From the NCBI GenBank assembly GCA_002478115.1, contig DLMH01000020.1, positions 134,939-198,938 on the forward strand: 64,000 nt of DNA, written 5' to 3'. The notes below the pieces were generated by a model. It was not told the DNA's origin. It made no database searches and saw only the letters and a program-made list of their open reading frames with translations. Source of the DNA: Candidatus Acidiferrum typicum (GTDB lineage Bacteria; Acidobacteriota; Terriglobia; Acidiferrales; UBA7541). This document shows positions 29,501 through 37,887 of this stretch, piece by piece. The position numbers were made by a program, and so were the translations under genes. Position 1 is the stretch's first letter. Each line of letters opens with the position of its first letter.

Positions 29501-30190
29501 CTTGAATTCCTGAATAGCATCCACCGGTGGACGCACGACATAAGCTGTCCCATTCAAGAAATCGACCAGATTGGTGTTGTTGTCCATGCCGTCGAGCAAA
29601 TAGTTATTCTGCGAGGGGCGCATACCATTCGCGGAAAAACTCCCGCTCGCGCCCAAGCCGCGCGTGTCCTGTTGGCCCTGCGTAACCCCCACCGATAGTT
29701 GCGCGAGAAACGTAAAGTTACGCCCATTCAAAGGCAGTGCGTTGATCGCTTGCTCCTCAATCACCTGTCCCACGGAAGCCTCTTGTGTTTGCAGCGCTGG
29801 CGGTGCTGCATCGACAGTTACCGTCTCTATGGATTGGCCAACCGGCAAGGCAAAGTCCACAACCACTCTCTGTTGCACATCTACCGTGACGTTATTTTGC
29901 CGTACCTTTTGAAATCCCTTGATTTCCGCCGACACGAAGTAATGACCGATCTTTACCGGCGAGAAGGTATATTCGCCAACAGATCCGCTCGTCGTCGCTA
30001 TTGATTGTCCAGTACCTTCATTTGTAAGCGTCACCGTAGCACCGGGTATGACACCCCCGCTGGCGTCTTTGACTGTACCGGAAATGGTACCCGTATCCAC
30101 CTGACTAAATACTCTCGAGGGCAAAACCAGCCCCAGCAAGAGAAGCACGAAAATACAGGAGAATTTGCGACACGAAATAGCGTTAAACAT
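26549..30190 (-). CDS. TonB-dependent receptor 2, Oar-like
   Basis: An outer-membrane importer with signal peptide (KFSCIFVLLLLGLVLPSRVFS), CarboxypepD_reg-like domain (GTISGTVKDASGGVIPGATV, residues about 32-115), plug (NALPLNGRNFTFLAQLSVGV; SAGAVLNATIKSGTNQFHGS) and a beta-barrel ending with EFFNLTNHPNFSIPG and a terminal aromatic (KFYF). 1213 residues. It is the first gene of the leftward amino-sugar run and faces the CTTTC repeat array at 30408-30480, so repression by the DeoR/AgaR-like protein is likely. The presumed cargo is an amino-sugar-containing glycan; there is no SusD homologue nearby. Confidence 0.93.
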   Translation of the reverse strand: MFNAISCRKFSCIFVLLLLGLVLPSRVFSQVDTGTISGTVKDASGGVIPGATVTLTNEGTGQSIATTSGSVGEYTFSPVKIGHYFVSAEIKGFQKVRQNNVTVDVQQRVVVDFALPVGQSIETVTVDAAPPALQTQEASVGQVIEEQAINALPLNGRNFTFLAQLSVGVTQGQQDTRGLGASGSFSANGMRPSQNNYLLDGMDNNTNLVDFLNGTAYVVRPPVDAIQEFKVETNDYSAETGRSAGAVLNATIKSGTNQFHGSAWEFVRNDMFDAANFFENAGGIPKGEYRLNQFGVTIGGPIRRGKTFFFADYEGTRIRQALTSTNTVPTALERSTGYQNLSELLSQGGTYLPDALGRTYALGQVFDPSTTRPVLCGTTDTLTGLPAPSCGPGQTTGVTQVGFVREPFPGNMIPANRLDSNAIKLLNLYPAPTNSSLFNNYAANPISSNNSDQFDVRVDHTFSEKDNIFGRFSYVDNPSLIPGPFGGIADGGSFSDGSQTSKSLNAVASETHVFSPSLVNEVRAGFSRLAATRLQPNANTLGIPDQYGISGVPQIPTNGGLGSLFITGLTTLGSNGFLPSIELSTNTQIIDNLTKTAGRQSMKMGFTYQRLGFSILQPYAGRGEWTFSGAYTEVPSQSGGNTGLAQMLLTPIAGTVAGAADFVGGADDIYVSNFANTSMKHNYYGAYFQDDIKVTPKLTVNLGLRWEYFGELIENYGAQSNFLPFGPNGSSTFMLTQKRCNTPLSPDFYAAAQADNINVVCSSQPGLGVPQKFNFSPRVGFAYQLTRKFVVRGGYGIFYGGFENSVVETYNDFPFQFYLDYPNLTPDAPITFSNGAIGTLSTGLTAIPLTTSAVEPGGVVFLGEDYKNKTPYTQGYNLTAQYQLTPSDTIQIGYVGNTVRHLGVYLSLNTPREMLPPVLPPGLSSYDYSPYPDFPTYQQDTSFAGDSNYNSLQANYERRLGGGLSVLGNFTWSKCLTNAVDVLNSTALTGFRAPFLPGFGIHKDFGECDFDVQKVFHLSGTYDLPVGRGRHFLKDSNGVVDALIGGWGTNWILTMQDGQPGTIPCIISTTSGFGCNADRVAGQNIYAGPHNVDDWLNAAAFTSPPVATTIGQTDYSPLGGGPSQFRGPGFHRLDFSLFKEFRTTEQTHLEFRAEFFNLTNHPNFSIPGFSGNGVVAAPGALDYTNPSTFGMISSTRDGSNDQREIQFALKFYF

Positions 30191-30407
30191 GGTGACTATG
30201 TTCCATCCTTTCGCTAGGCTAGTACCCGGTCCAGGAATTGAATGACTGCACGCTCCGACAAATCACTTCTCCCACCAATTTTTCAGCACACTGCCAGAAA
30301 ATCCCGCCATGGGATCGGCTCACTAAGACCAAGAATCCTGTTGAAGTGAGGAAAACCTATCACGGCATTCGCCCCTTCCTTCGCGTGCCGAATCGAGAAA
30401 AGTTGAT

Positions 30408-30480
30408 CTTTCGTGTCGATACCATCGCCTTTCTTAGCTCTTTCGTTTGGTATTGAATTCCTTCGTTTTCTTTCTATTAG
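30408..30480. promoter_or_regulatory. CTTTC repeat array, putative DeoR/AgaR-family operator
   Basis: CTTTC occurs at 30408, 30429, 30440 and 30470, with a CTTCG at 30461. Most intervals are close to whole helical turns (21, 11, 21, 9), so the repeats lie on one DNA face. The best segment, CTTCGTTTTCTTTCTATTAG (30461-30480), resembles the T-rich CTTTC-type operators described for E. coli AgaR. The array lies between TonB receptor 2 and the GatZ operon, which encodes its own DeoR-type regulator. Confidence 0.5.
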
Positions 30481-30651
30481 GCCGAACCCTATTCTAGGGT
30501 TGTTGGTTTGTCAAGCGAAAAATGGCCTTGTCGCTGCAAAGTGAGAATTTCCCGTTTCATGGGGGCTCGGAGGCGCTGTGGAAACGAAGCGGACCGCTTT
30601 GAGTCAAGGGGCGAACCGGCGGGGGTGAAAGCGGGGGCAGGAACAAGAATA

Positions 30652-30680
30652 TTGACGGAGAAAGAAAAAGAGCATATAAG
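30652..30680 (+). promoter_or_regulatory. Sigma-70-type promoter for the GatZ operon
   Basis: TTGACG (30652-30657), a 17-base spacer and TATAAG (30675-30680) form a near-consensus promoter. The predicted start, about 30687, leaves a leader of about 147 nt before the GatZ ATG. The promoter lies inside a 105-codon open frame (30508-30825), which argues against that frame being a gene. Confidence 0.6.
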
Positions 30681-30833
30681 AACTAAAACGAAACCAATCG
30701 TAACCCGCGCAAGTCTCTTCGAAAATTGGGCTAGGGCCTCTCGGGAGGGGGTGGATGAAGCCGTGAACAAGAAGCTGGCGGCAGCCACGGCCTGGCAGAA
30801 GAGCTATAAGGCGGAGCGGGCGTAAGCAACCAG

Positions 30834-32228
30834 ATGAGAACAAGGAAACAAACACGGGGCTCCAGCGGAAGCGCCACGACGGAGCTGAAACGCATCCTTG
30901 AGGCAAACCAGCGTGGCGAGCACACGGGGATTTACTCGGTGTGCTCGGCGAACCGGGCCGTGCTGGAAGCGACGATGGCTCAGGCGCTGCGGGATGATAG
31001 CCTACTGTGCATCGAGTCCACTTCCAATCAGGTCAATCAGTACGGGGGATACACGGGGCAGACAGCCAAGGATTTTGCGGCATTTGTAGGTGATGTTGCA
31101 CGGGGAATGCAGTTCCCTGCCTGGCGAATTGTGCTGGGCGGTGATCACCTGGGGCCGCATGCGTGGCGCTCGGAGAAAGCTATTGAGGCGGTGGCGAAGG
31201 CGCGGGAACTGGTGAAAAGCTGCGTGCGGGCCGGATACACGAAGATCCACTTGGATGCCAGCATGAGGTGCGCGGACGACGGCGGCGACAGGCAGCAGCC
31301 GCTGGAAGACCGGATCGTCAGCGCGCGAGCAGCAGAATTATGCACGGCGGCGGAAGAAGCCCACAAGGAAATGCCGCGGGGCTCGACGGCGCCACTCTAC
31401 GTGATCGGAACGGACGTGCCCTTGCCCGGTGGCGAGCAACTCGAAGCACTGGCTCCGGAGACAACCAGCATAACCAACCTGGCCCGGACGATCGCGATCA
31501 CCAAGGGGGCGTTTGCCGCGCGCGGATTACATCAGGCATGGGAGCGCGTAATTGCCGTCGTGGTGCAGCCGGGAGTGGAGTTTGGGGACGCGACGGTGTT
31601 TCCCTATGAAGCGTCGCGAGCAAAGAAATTGGCGGCGTTCGCAAGCGCCCAAGGGGGCCGCGTGTACGAGGCGCATTCGACGGATTACCAGACACCCGGA
31701 GCGCTGAAGGAGATGGTGCGGGACCACTTTGCCATATTGAAGGTGGGACCGTGGCTGACGTTTGCGTACCGGGAAGCCGTGTTTGCGCTGGAGGCGGTGG
31801 AGAAGGAGTGGCTGGGTGCAGCACGCGGCACCTCCTTTTCCGGCGTGACTGACGCGTTGGAAGCGGCGATGCAGGAAAACCCAAGCCATTGGAAAAACTA
31901 CCATCACGGCGACGAAGCCGCGCTGCGAATCGCGCGGAAATACAGCTACAGCGACCGGTCGAGATATTACTGGGGCGTTGCAAAGGTGCGCGCGGCGGTG
32001 GAAAAGTTGACACAGAACCTCGAGGAACACACCGCGCCTGTGTCGCTGCTGAGTCAGTTCTTGCCGAACCAGGCAGCGAAGATAAGAGCGGGAGAGTTGG
32101 CAAATCGGCCGCGCGACCTGATAAGGAGCAAGATTTGCGAGGTCACAAGCGTCTATTCTTTTGCATGTGGTCAGTCCTTGACGGAGAAGCCCCGGGGGCG
32201 CGCGGGCGGGAGGAAAACGACATGCTGA
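30834..32228 (+). CDS. gatZ: D-tagatose-1,6-bisphosphate aldolase subunit GatZ/KbaZ-like
   Basis: A TIM-barrel protein of the GatZ/KbaZ family (D-tagatose-bisphosphate aldolase, non-catalytic subunit; some relatives are suspected tagatose-6-phosphate kinases). Signatures: RGEHTGIYSVCSANRAVLEA, ESTSNQVNQYGGYTGQTAKD, RIVLGGDHLGPHAWR, GYTKIHLDASMRCADD, VYEAHSTDYQTP and HFAILKVGPWLTFAYREA. 464 residues is slightly longer than usual; the last ~30 residues (basic, RGRAGGRKTTC) look like an extension created by the overlap with the next gene. No catalytic KbaY/GatY partner is in the window. It begins the rightward GatZ-DeoR-PfkB operon. Confidence 0.88.
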   Translation: MRTRKQTRGSSGSATTELKRILEANQRGEHTGIYSVCSANRAVLEATMAQALRDDSLLCIESTSNQVNQYGGYTGQTAKDFAAFVGDVARGMQFPAWRIVLGGDHLGPHAWRSEKAIEAVAKARELVKSCVRAGYTKIHLDASMRCADDGGDRQQPLEDRIVSARAAELCTAAEEAHKEMPRGSTAPLYVIGTDVPLPGGEQLEALAPETTSITNLARTIAITKGAFAARGLHQAWERVIAVVVQPGVEFGDATVFPYEASRAKKLAAFASAQGGRVYEAHSTDYQTPGALKEMVRDHFAILKVGPWLTFAYREAVFALEAVEKEWLGAARGTSFSGVTDALEAAMQENPSHWKNYHHGDEAALRIARKYSYSDRSRYYWGVAKVRAAVEKLTQNLEEHTAPVSLLSQFLPNQAAKIRAGELANRPRDLIRSKICEVTSVYSFACGQSLTEKPRGRAGGRKTTC

Positions 32229-32983
32229 GGGAAGAGCGGAGCAGGGCGATTCTGGAGATGCTGCAGGCGGATGGGCGCGTGCTCGTGCGAGACCTGGCGA
32301 AACGCTTGCGGACATCGCAAATTACCATCCGGAAGGATTTGGAGTTCCTGCATCACGCAGGCAGTCTGGAGAGAACCCACGGGGGCGCGCTGCCAGTACG
32401 CACGGGCTCGCTGAAAGACCGCTCGCTGCAGGAAAAGGAGCGTTCGCACCGGCAGGAGAAGATTCGGATTGGAGCGGCGGCGGCGCACATGATCCGGCCG
32501 GGGCAAGCGATCATTCTGGATTCCGGAACGACGACGACGGCCATTGCGAGGGCCTGCCGCAATATCAAGAACCTGACCGTCATCACGAATGCGACGAACA
32601 TCGCGGCGGAACTGGCGGACACGCCGGTGGAAGTGATCCTGACGGGCGGAGTGCTGAGAAACAATTCGTATTCGTTAGTGGGGCCGCTGGCGGAGGAATC
32701 GCTGCGAATGCTGAGCGCGGACCTCTTTTTCCTGGGCGTGGACGGATTTGACCTGCACTACGGAGTCACGACGCCGAATTTGCTGGAAGCGCGGGTGAAC
32801 CGCGTGATGACGGAATCGGCGCGGCGAACCGTGGTGGTATGCGATTCGAGCAAATTCGGAAAGAGGAGCCTGTCGCTCATCATTCCGACGGAAGCGGTGC
32901 ATGAAACCATCACCGACAAGAACATATCGCGTGGCGATTTGAAGGCGCTGCGGGAAGCGGACGTGGAAGTCACGCTGGTGTAG
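32222..32983 (+). CDS. DeoR/GlpR-family transcriptional repressor (AgaR-like)
   Basis: The ATG at 32222 overlaps the GatZ stop by seven bases (ATGCTGA), so translation is coupled. The N-terminal winged helix-turn-helix is classical DeoR (RSRAILEMLQADGRVLVRDL, LRTSQITIRKDLEFL, LERTHGGALPV). The C-terminal sugar-phosphate sensor domain has IILDSGTTTTAIARAC, LTVITNATNIAAEL, VILTGGVLRNNSYSLVGP and DLFFLGVDGFD. 253 residues is the family norm. Gene content points to an AgaR role: repressing amino-sugar genes until a pathway sugar phosphate binds. The CTTTC-type repeats at 30408-30480 and 37888-37909 are its most likely sites. Confidence 0.9.
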   Translation: MLREERSRAILEMLQADGRVLVRDLAKRLRTSQITIRKDLEFLHHAGSLERTHGGALPVRTGSLKDRSLQEKERSHRQEKIRIGAAAAHMIRPGQAIILDSGTTTTAIARACRNIKNLTVITNATNIAAELADTPVEVILTGGVLRNNSYSLVGPLAEESLRMLSADLFFLGVDGFDLHYGVTTPNLLEARVNRVMTESARRTVVVCDSSKFGKRSLSLIIPTEAVHETITDKNISRGDLKALREADVEVTLV

Positions 32984-33176
32984 GAGCACCGGCCACAACG
33001 CACGACCCGCGCTGACAATTCGGAACGGGCAGGGCGACGCAAGACGTAAAGAGTCTGTGGGTACGCAGAACAGCAGGACACCTCGCCTGAAGTAAAGAAC
33101 TAATGATGCTACGACAATCCCAAAAATCTTTCGCGCGTCGTGATATTGGACTGCGCCAAAGCAAGGAGAAAGAACT

Positions 33177-34145
33177 GTGGCCACTTTTGACGTCAGTGTA
33201 GTTGGTGAGTTGAATCTCGATCTTATCTTTTACGGATTACCGGAAAAACTCGAACTCGAGCGGGAACATCTTGCAAATGACCTCAGCATCACGCTGGGGA
33301 GTTCCTCGGCGATCTTTACGCACAATTTCACGCTGCTGGGAAACAAAGCCGGATTCAGCTCCTCCATCGGTAGCGATCCGTTCGGTGAAATTTGCCTGCA
33401 GAGGCTGGGGGAATGCGGCGTGGACCTCTCCCACGTGCGAAAGTTCAAAGGAAAGACCACGGGGCTGACGGTGATCCTGCCGCAACGGAAGCAGCGGTAC
33501 ATCCTGACCTATCCGGGAACAATGCATGAGATGAGCCTGAAGGATCTGGACTTGAGCTATGTTTTCAGCGCCAAGCATCTGCACGTCTCGTCCTACTTCC
33601 TGCACAAGGCGCTGCGCCCAGACATGATCGAACTCTTCCGCCGGGCGAAAGAGGCGGGCCTGACGACTTCACTGGACACGAACGACGATCCGGAAGGCCG
33701 CTGGTCCACGGACATTCTGTTGCTGTTGAAGTATGTGGACATTCTCCTGCCAAACGAAAATGAGGCTTGCAAAATCGCGCGTACGGGCGACGTGAACCAA
33801 GCGGCGGATTCATTGTCACAAAAGGTGCCTCTGGTGGTAATCAAGCGGGGTTCGCAGGGGGCCGTTTTGCGCGAAGGTAAGAATAAGCTCTCAGGATTCC
33901 CGCCGATTACGGACATGGTGGACGCCGTGGGAGCGGGAGACAGCTTCGATGCCGGATTTATTCACCAGTTTATTCGCGGTGCCAAAATTGAGGATTGCCT
34001 GAAATTCGCGAATATCATCGGGGCACTTTCCGTGACGCGGGCGGGAGGGACGGAAGCGTTCCGTGACGCGAAACACCGGGAGAGTTTCCTGAACAAATAT
34101 TGGCACACGGCACCGGGGGCGGCGCCTCGCAGCGCGCGAATCTGA
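33177..34145 (+). CDS. PfkB/ribokinase-family sugar kinase
   Basis: The GTG start at 33177 is set by AAGGAG at 33163-33168. The fold is PfkB: N-terminal DVSVVGELNLDLIF, sugar-site GSSSAIFTHNFTLLGNKAGF, GSDPFGE, and the C-terminal DAVGAGDSFDAGFIHQF, which carries the anion hole and catalytic Asp. Next to GatZ and AgaS the expected reaction is phosphorylation of tagatose-6-phosphate or of galactosamine/N-acetylgalactosamine at O6. The residues that would decide between these cannot be judged by eye. A 190-base gap separates it from the DeoR gene, possibly with its own control. Confidence 0.87.
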   Translation: MATFDVSVVGELNLDLIFYGLPEKLELEREHLANDLSITLGSSSAIFTHNFTLLGNKAGFSSSIGSDPFGEICLQRLGECGVDLSHVRKFKGKTTGLTVILPQRKQRYILTYPGTMHEMSLKDLDLSYVFSAKHLHVSSYFLHKALRPDMIELFRRAKEAGLTTSLDTNDDPEGRWSTDILLLLKYVDILLPNENEACKIARTGDVNQAADSLSQKVPLVVIKRGSQGAVLREGKNKLSGFPPITDMVDAVGAGDSFDAGFIHQFIRGAKIEDCLKFANIIGALSVTRAGGTEAFRDAKHRESFLNKYWHTAPGAAPRSARI

Positions 34146-34208
34146 TTCAAACTTTGAGCGACGGAACGGCTGAGATTCGTCCGGGCTGCCGGGAAACGGC
34201 CTCGCTGA

Positions 34209-34232
34209 GAGATGCCACAAGAACGGCATCTC
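34209..34232. terminator. Inverted repeat between convergent genes, possible bidirectional terminator
   Basis: Perfect 8-base arms GAGATGCC and GGCATCTC with an 8-base loop lie between the convergent PfkB and GH36 genes. The T-run is weak on both strands, so terminator function is uncertain. Confidence 0.4.
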
Positions 34233-34265
34233 GATCAAATGTAAATCTGTTATAGAGCTTGCCGG

Positions 34266-36590
34266 CTATTTTGCTGGTGGGGCCGGCACGGGCGTCACTT
34301 CCAACAGCAGGCTGTCCCGTATGCCCACTTTCAGTTTGGCGGAAGGCCCGGTGACGGTGCCGTAGTCCTTGTTGTTGACGTAGTCGACGACCTTGTAGGT
34401 CTTGGGGCTTAATCCCCGCAGTTCGATTTCACCTGACCAGGTTCCCGCATCGGCAGTTTGCTTTGCCGCTTTCATGGACTTCCCCGGAGCATAGAAGGCG
34501 TAATACATGCTGCCGTCTTTTTCGATGGCATAAGCTTCCGGCAAATCGTAGCCGTAAACGTAGAGATTTCGGAAGTTGCCCTTGGAAAGCATTTTTTCGT
34601 TGTAGAGAGCGATCCATTTCTTCCAATGAGCTTCTTTCTGGGCATCGAGGTTGACGTTTTTGAACTTCGGTCCGTAATCGGGCCAGGTGAACTTGGTGCC
34701 GAGCACGCCGCCGGTGCCAAGTGTGGCGGCAAAGTCGGTGCCGATGTCCTGCTCGTTGTCCGTATTGGCGCCAGTAAGGCGAGTGAGTTCGACGTGATCG
34801 CCATAGACGGCGGCGCGCGGCCCCAGGAGCGCTTTGTACATCTTGATGCGGCGGCGCACCTGAACGGAGCCGACGGGATCGGCGGTGACCGCCTGGTCCA
34901 TGTAGCGGAGCCAGGCCAGGCTTGGCGGAGTGCCGCAGGGGCAGCTCTGCGTGACGCTGTCCGGCTTCAGGGCGCGAGTGGTCTCGAAGATGACTTTATA
35001 GACGTCGCCCATGGCATAAATGGAATCGTTTGGTGATTTGTGGTGGTGCTTGGGGTTGTAGCACGGCGGCACGCTGTAGATATTGTCGAGCTTGTGTCCA
35101 TCGAAACCCCAATCGCGGATGAAACGTTCGGTGAGTTGCTTGTAGTAGGCCTGCACTTCCGGCAGGGCGGGGCAGAGCGTCGCCAGGTTTCTGGCCATGC
35201 GCGCCGGCTTTCCGGATTTGTCCAGGACCAGCCAGTCCGGGTGTTCTTTCACAACGTTGGAGACGACAAATTTGCGGCCGCCGTAACCAAACCGGCCGTC
35301 TTCGACCGCGAGCGGCAACCACCATAGCTGAACCTTGATGCCTTGCGCGTGGAAGTCGTTCACCATTTTCTGGACGGAGTCGCCCGGAAAAGCCTTTTCT
35401 GCTGGCTGCCAGTCGCCATAGTTATTGAACCAACCGTCGTCGAGTGTGGCCCAGTGGATGCCCAGTTCCTTCAGCTTGGGGATGGTGTCCACCATTTGCT
35501 TGGGAGTAACCCCGAACTCGTAGCCCCAGCCGCACCAGCTCACCGCATAGTTTTCGGGGTTATTCGCGGGCTTGGCCAGGCCTTCGCGCTCAACCGCGTT
35601 GGACCACATGCTCAGGGGCTCGTAGAAATCGCCGGCGTACACGGCCAGGAATGTGCGCGGTGTGGCGAAGGTTTCGCCGGGCTTGAGGGTGACGTTCGCG
35701 GGAAGATGCACAGAGGCATCGACGCGACCATCTGCCGCGGTTTGCACCGGGATGGAGAGGACGAGCGGAAGTGTTTCGAGATGGCCGATGGCCTCGCCAA
35801 CGCTTTTCGTCCAGAAGGCCACAACGGGAATGCCACCGCCGGCGCTGCCGAGGTCGCCCCCAACTGCCACAGGCGCCCCGAAGGGATTTTCCTGATTGAA
35901 CTTGGCGGGCACCGGGAACATTTCGTCCTTGCCCCACTTCAAGCTGGAGCCATGGAAAGACCACATTTCGTGCGGGGCCGCGGCGGGATCTACGAGCGTG
36001 GCACTGAAGCGGTGCTGCTGAAGCGAAACGCTGTCGAGAGCCAGGTTCTTCTGTCCGCCATTTTTGAAGGTGGCAGAGACAAGCGCGAGTTCGGGGAAAT
36101 CGTCATAGACTTCCAGGACCAGCGTTTCCTGCAAGCCTGTGCTGGCGCTGCTGCCGCGCACCTCGATCTGTTTTCCGCGTGTGCCGAGCTTCCCCTGCGC
36201 TTCGCTGACCTTTGCTTTGGCCAGATCGAGCGTGAGATCCGGGAGTTGCTTGTGAGTGATGGTAACCAATTGTCCAGGCTGCGAACCGGGTTCATCGAGA
36301 GTCAAGGATGTTCCGCCGTTGATGAGTACGCCTTTGAGATAGCCATTGGCAGAAAGCACAAACTCGGCGAGGGGCGTGCGGACGTCGATCGCATCGGGCG
36401 TGGAGGATACACGGATACTTGAGGCTTGGACCGCGGACGCGGGTGCCTCCGGCTTGGCCGAAGGAGCGGGCTTTTTCTCGCAGCCGCCAAGTTGTGCGAG
36501 GCCGATTCCCAACAGCAGAAGGAGGGCGCTGAATCCGGCGGGTTTGGCGAAACGTTGCGACTTGATCCTGACCTGGTGAAGGAAATTCAT
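34266..36590 (-). CDS. GH36-like (clan GH-D) alpha-galactosidase/alpha-N-acetylgalactosaminidase lipoprotein
   Basis: A lipoprotein signal peptide (SALLLLLGIGLAQLGGC, lipidated Cys37) places it on the outer surface or in the periplasm. A large beta-sandwich domain (to about residue 340) precedes the barrel: YAVSWCGWGYEFGV, LGIHWATLDDGWFNNYGDW, GIKVQLWWLPLAV and the nucleophile Asp in GFDGHKLDNIYS. CPCGTPPSLAWLRYMDQAV, followed by TADPVGS, is the probable acid/base region. The amino-sugar context suggests terminal alpha-GalNAc, but alpha-galactose is equally compatible. Its ATG overlaps the stop of the upstream amidohydrolase by four bases, so the two are co-translated. Confidence 0.85.
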   Translation of the reverse strand: MNFLHQVRIKSQRFAKPAGFSALLLLLGIGLAQLGGCEKKPAPSAKPEAPASAVQASSIRVSSTPDAIDVRTPLAEFVLSANGYLKGVLINGGTSLTLDEPGSQPGQLVTITHKQLPDLTLDLAKAKVSEAQGKLGTRGKQIEVRGSSASTGLQETLVLEVYDDFPELALVSATFKNGGQKNLALDSVSLQQHRFSATLVDPAAAPHEMWSFHGSSLKWGKDEMFPVPAKFNQENPFGAPVAVGGDLGSAGGGIPVVAFWTKSVGEAIGHLETLPLVLSIPVQTAADGRVDASVHLPANVTLKPGETFATPRTFLAVYAGDFYEPLSMWSNAVEREGLAKPANNPENYAVSWCGWGYEFGVTPKQMVDTIPKLKELGIHWATLDDGWFNNYGDWQPAEKAFPGDSVQKMVNDFHAQGIKVQLWWLPLAVEDGRFGYGGRKFVVSNVVKEHPDWLVLDKSGKPARMARNLATLCPALPEVQAYYKQLTERFIRDWGFDGHKLDNIYSVPPCYNPKHHHKSPNDSIYAMGDVYKVIFETTRALKPDSVTQSCPCGTPPSLAWLRYMDQAVTADPVGSVQVRRRIKMYKALLGPRAAVYGDHVELTRLTGANTDNEQDIGTDFAATLGTGGVLGTKFTWPDYGPKFKNVNLDAQKEAHWKKWIALYNEKMLSKGNFRNLYVYGYDLPEAYAIEKDGSMYYAFYAPGKSMKAAKQTADAGTWSGEIELRGLSPKTYKVVDYVNNKDYGTVTGPSAKLKVGIRDSLLLEVTPVPAPPAK

Positions 36591-37792
36591 GGCTTTGCGG
36601 CTCCCAACTGGTTTACGCCCTTGAATTGGGCAAAGATTTTTTCTGCGTTTTTGTTGTAAACCTTTTCGAGGACGTTATCCGGGAGCTCCATTCCGTAAAT
36701 TTCCCAACGGCCTTGTCCCGGATAGCCCGCGTATGCGAAGTATTCATCCGGGGTTTCCAGCCAGCGGAAATAATTGGCATACATCGCTTCCTCGGGGTCG
36801 CTGTCGGTGCCGAACATGATGCGGTCCTGATAATCGAGGAAGAACTTGCGTGCGCGGCGCGGCTGGCGGCCAAGTTCGGCCTCGCGAGCACCGAATTCCA
36901 CGTACATATTGGGGTATTTGTCGAGCCAGGAGGAAACGGCGTCGAGATTTTCGGGCCAGTTGGCGACGTGCAGTGCGAGGAATGTGGTATGCGGATGCTT
37001 CTCGAAGACGTGGTGTTCCTGGTCGAGCAGAGTTTGCTTGCTGGGGAATTTCGCGCCGTGGAAACTCCAGCTCGGATTGGTCATCAACTCTTCGTAGCGC
37101 TCGTTGTTCTTGTCCGTCGGGGTAAAGAAGGCTTCGGGATCGGAGGTGTGAATGGCCACGGGAATACCCAGGCGGCCGCACTCCTCCCAAACGGGATCCA
37201 GGCGGGGATCGTCGACGGGGATGAGCTTGCCGGAACTGTCGCGCACGCCGAGGCCGAGGTCCTTGAGAATCTTCAGCCCCCGGGCGCCGCGGCGCACGGC
37301 GTCATCGAGTTGTTGCACCATTTCCTGACTGAAGCTTGGGTCGTTGATTTTGCTCCAATCCATCTGAGCAAACACCATGAAGCGATCCGGATAAGGCTTC
37401 ACCATTTTGTCGATGAGGCCTTGCAGCTTGTCGCCCCACATGCCGGTAAGGATGACGATCTTCTTCACATTAGCGGCGTCCATGCGGCGGATCACCTCGG
37501 CTGGAGGAATCTCCTCGCCGTGGACCCCGCCAGCATCGTTCACATGGTTGTGCACGTCGATTACGGGGAATTTCGCGCGAGGAACTTCATGGCTCGGCAC
37601 GTGGAGCATGGATTTTGGATCATAATCCTTGAGCAACAAAGTCATTCGTTTGGCAGCGGCGGGGTCTTGGCTGTATTTGATCTCCTGGCTCAGGGCAAGA
37701 GTGAGGCCGGCAACGGTGACCAGAATCAGCAGCAATGCCCCGATAAGAATCGGCCTGCGATCCTCACCGCGCTTGTTTTTATCGCGAAACAT
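36587..37792 (-). CDS. Amidohydrolase family 2 (PF04909-type) metal-dependent hydrolase, membrane-anchored
   Basis: An N-terminal helix (ILIGALLLILVTVAGLTLAL, residues about 15-34) should anchor it outside the cytoplasm. The TIM-barrel has the amidohydrolase-2 metal motif FPVIDVHNHVN (HxH), PVAIHTSDPEAFF, FLALHVANWPENLD and the late Asp in RIMFGTDSDPEEAM. The family includes decarboxylases, lactonases and deacylases, so the substrate is not assigned; it is not a NagA/AgaA-type deacetylase. It is first in a two-gene operon with the GH36-like lipoprotein and has a DeoR/AgaR-type motif upstream, suggesting it processes a product of the same glycan. Confidence 0.8.
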   Translation of the reverse strand: MFRDKNKRGEDRRPILIGALLLILVTVAGLTLALSQEIKYSQDPAAAKRMTLLLKDYDPKSMLHVPSHEVPRAKFPVIDVHNHVNDAGGVHGEEIPPAEVIRRMDAANVKKIVILTGMWGDKLQGLIDKMVKPYPDRFMVFAQMDWSKINDPSFSQEMVQQLDDAVRRGARGLKILKDLGLGVRDSSGKLIPVDDPRLDPVWEECGRLGIPVAIHTSDPEAFFTPTDKNNERYEELMTNPSWSFHGAKFPSKQTLLDQEHHVFEKHPHTTFLALHVANWPENLDAVSSWLDKYPNMYVEFGAREAELGRQPRRARKFFLDYQDRIMFGTDSDPEEAMYANYFRWLETPDEYFAYAGYPGQGRWEIYGMELPDNVLEKVYNKNAEKIFAQFKGVNQLGAAKP

Positions 37793-37887
37793 GGAGGAGA
37801 CTACCTCCCTTGAGGGGCCTCCCTTGTGGAGGCATTTCTGCGACTCGCGTTGCAGATCGTTTTATGCAAGGCAAGTGTACACACACA

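Noticed and set aside
30508..30825. 105-codon plus-strand frame before gatZ as a gene
   Set aside because: Interrupted by a strong predicted promoter; the first half has an unnatural Arg/Cys-rich composition.
36626..37813. 395-codon open frame antisense to the amidohydrolase, and a similar one at 35343-36422
   Set aside because: Exact shadows of the amidohydrolase and GH36 genes, with no independent motif or ribosome-binding site.
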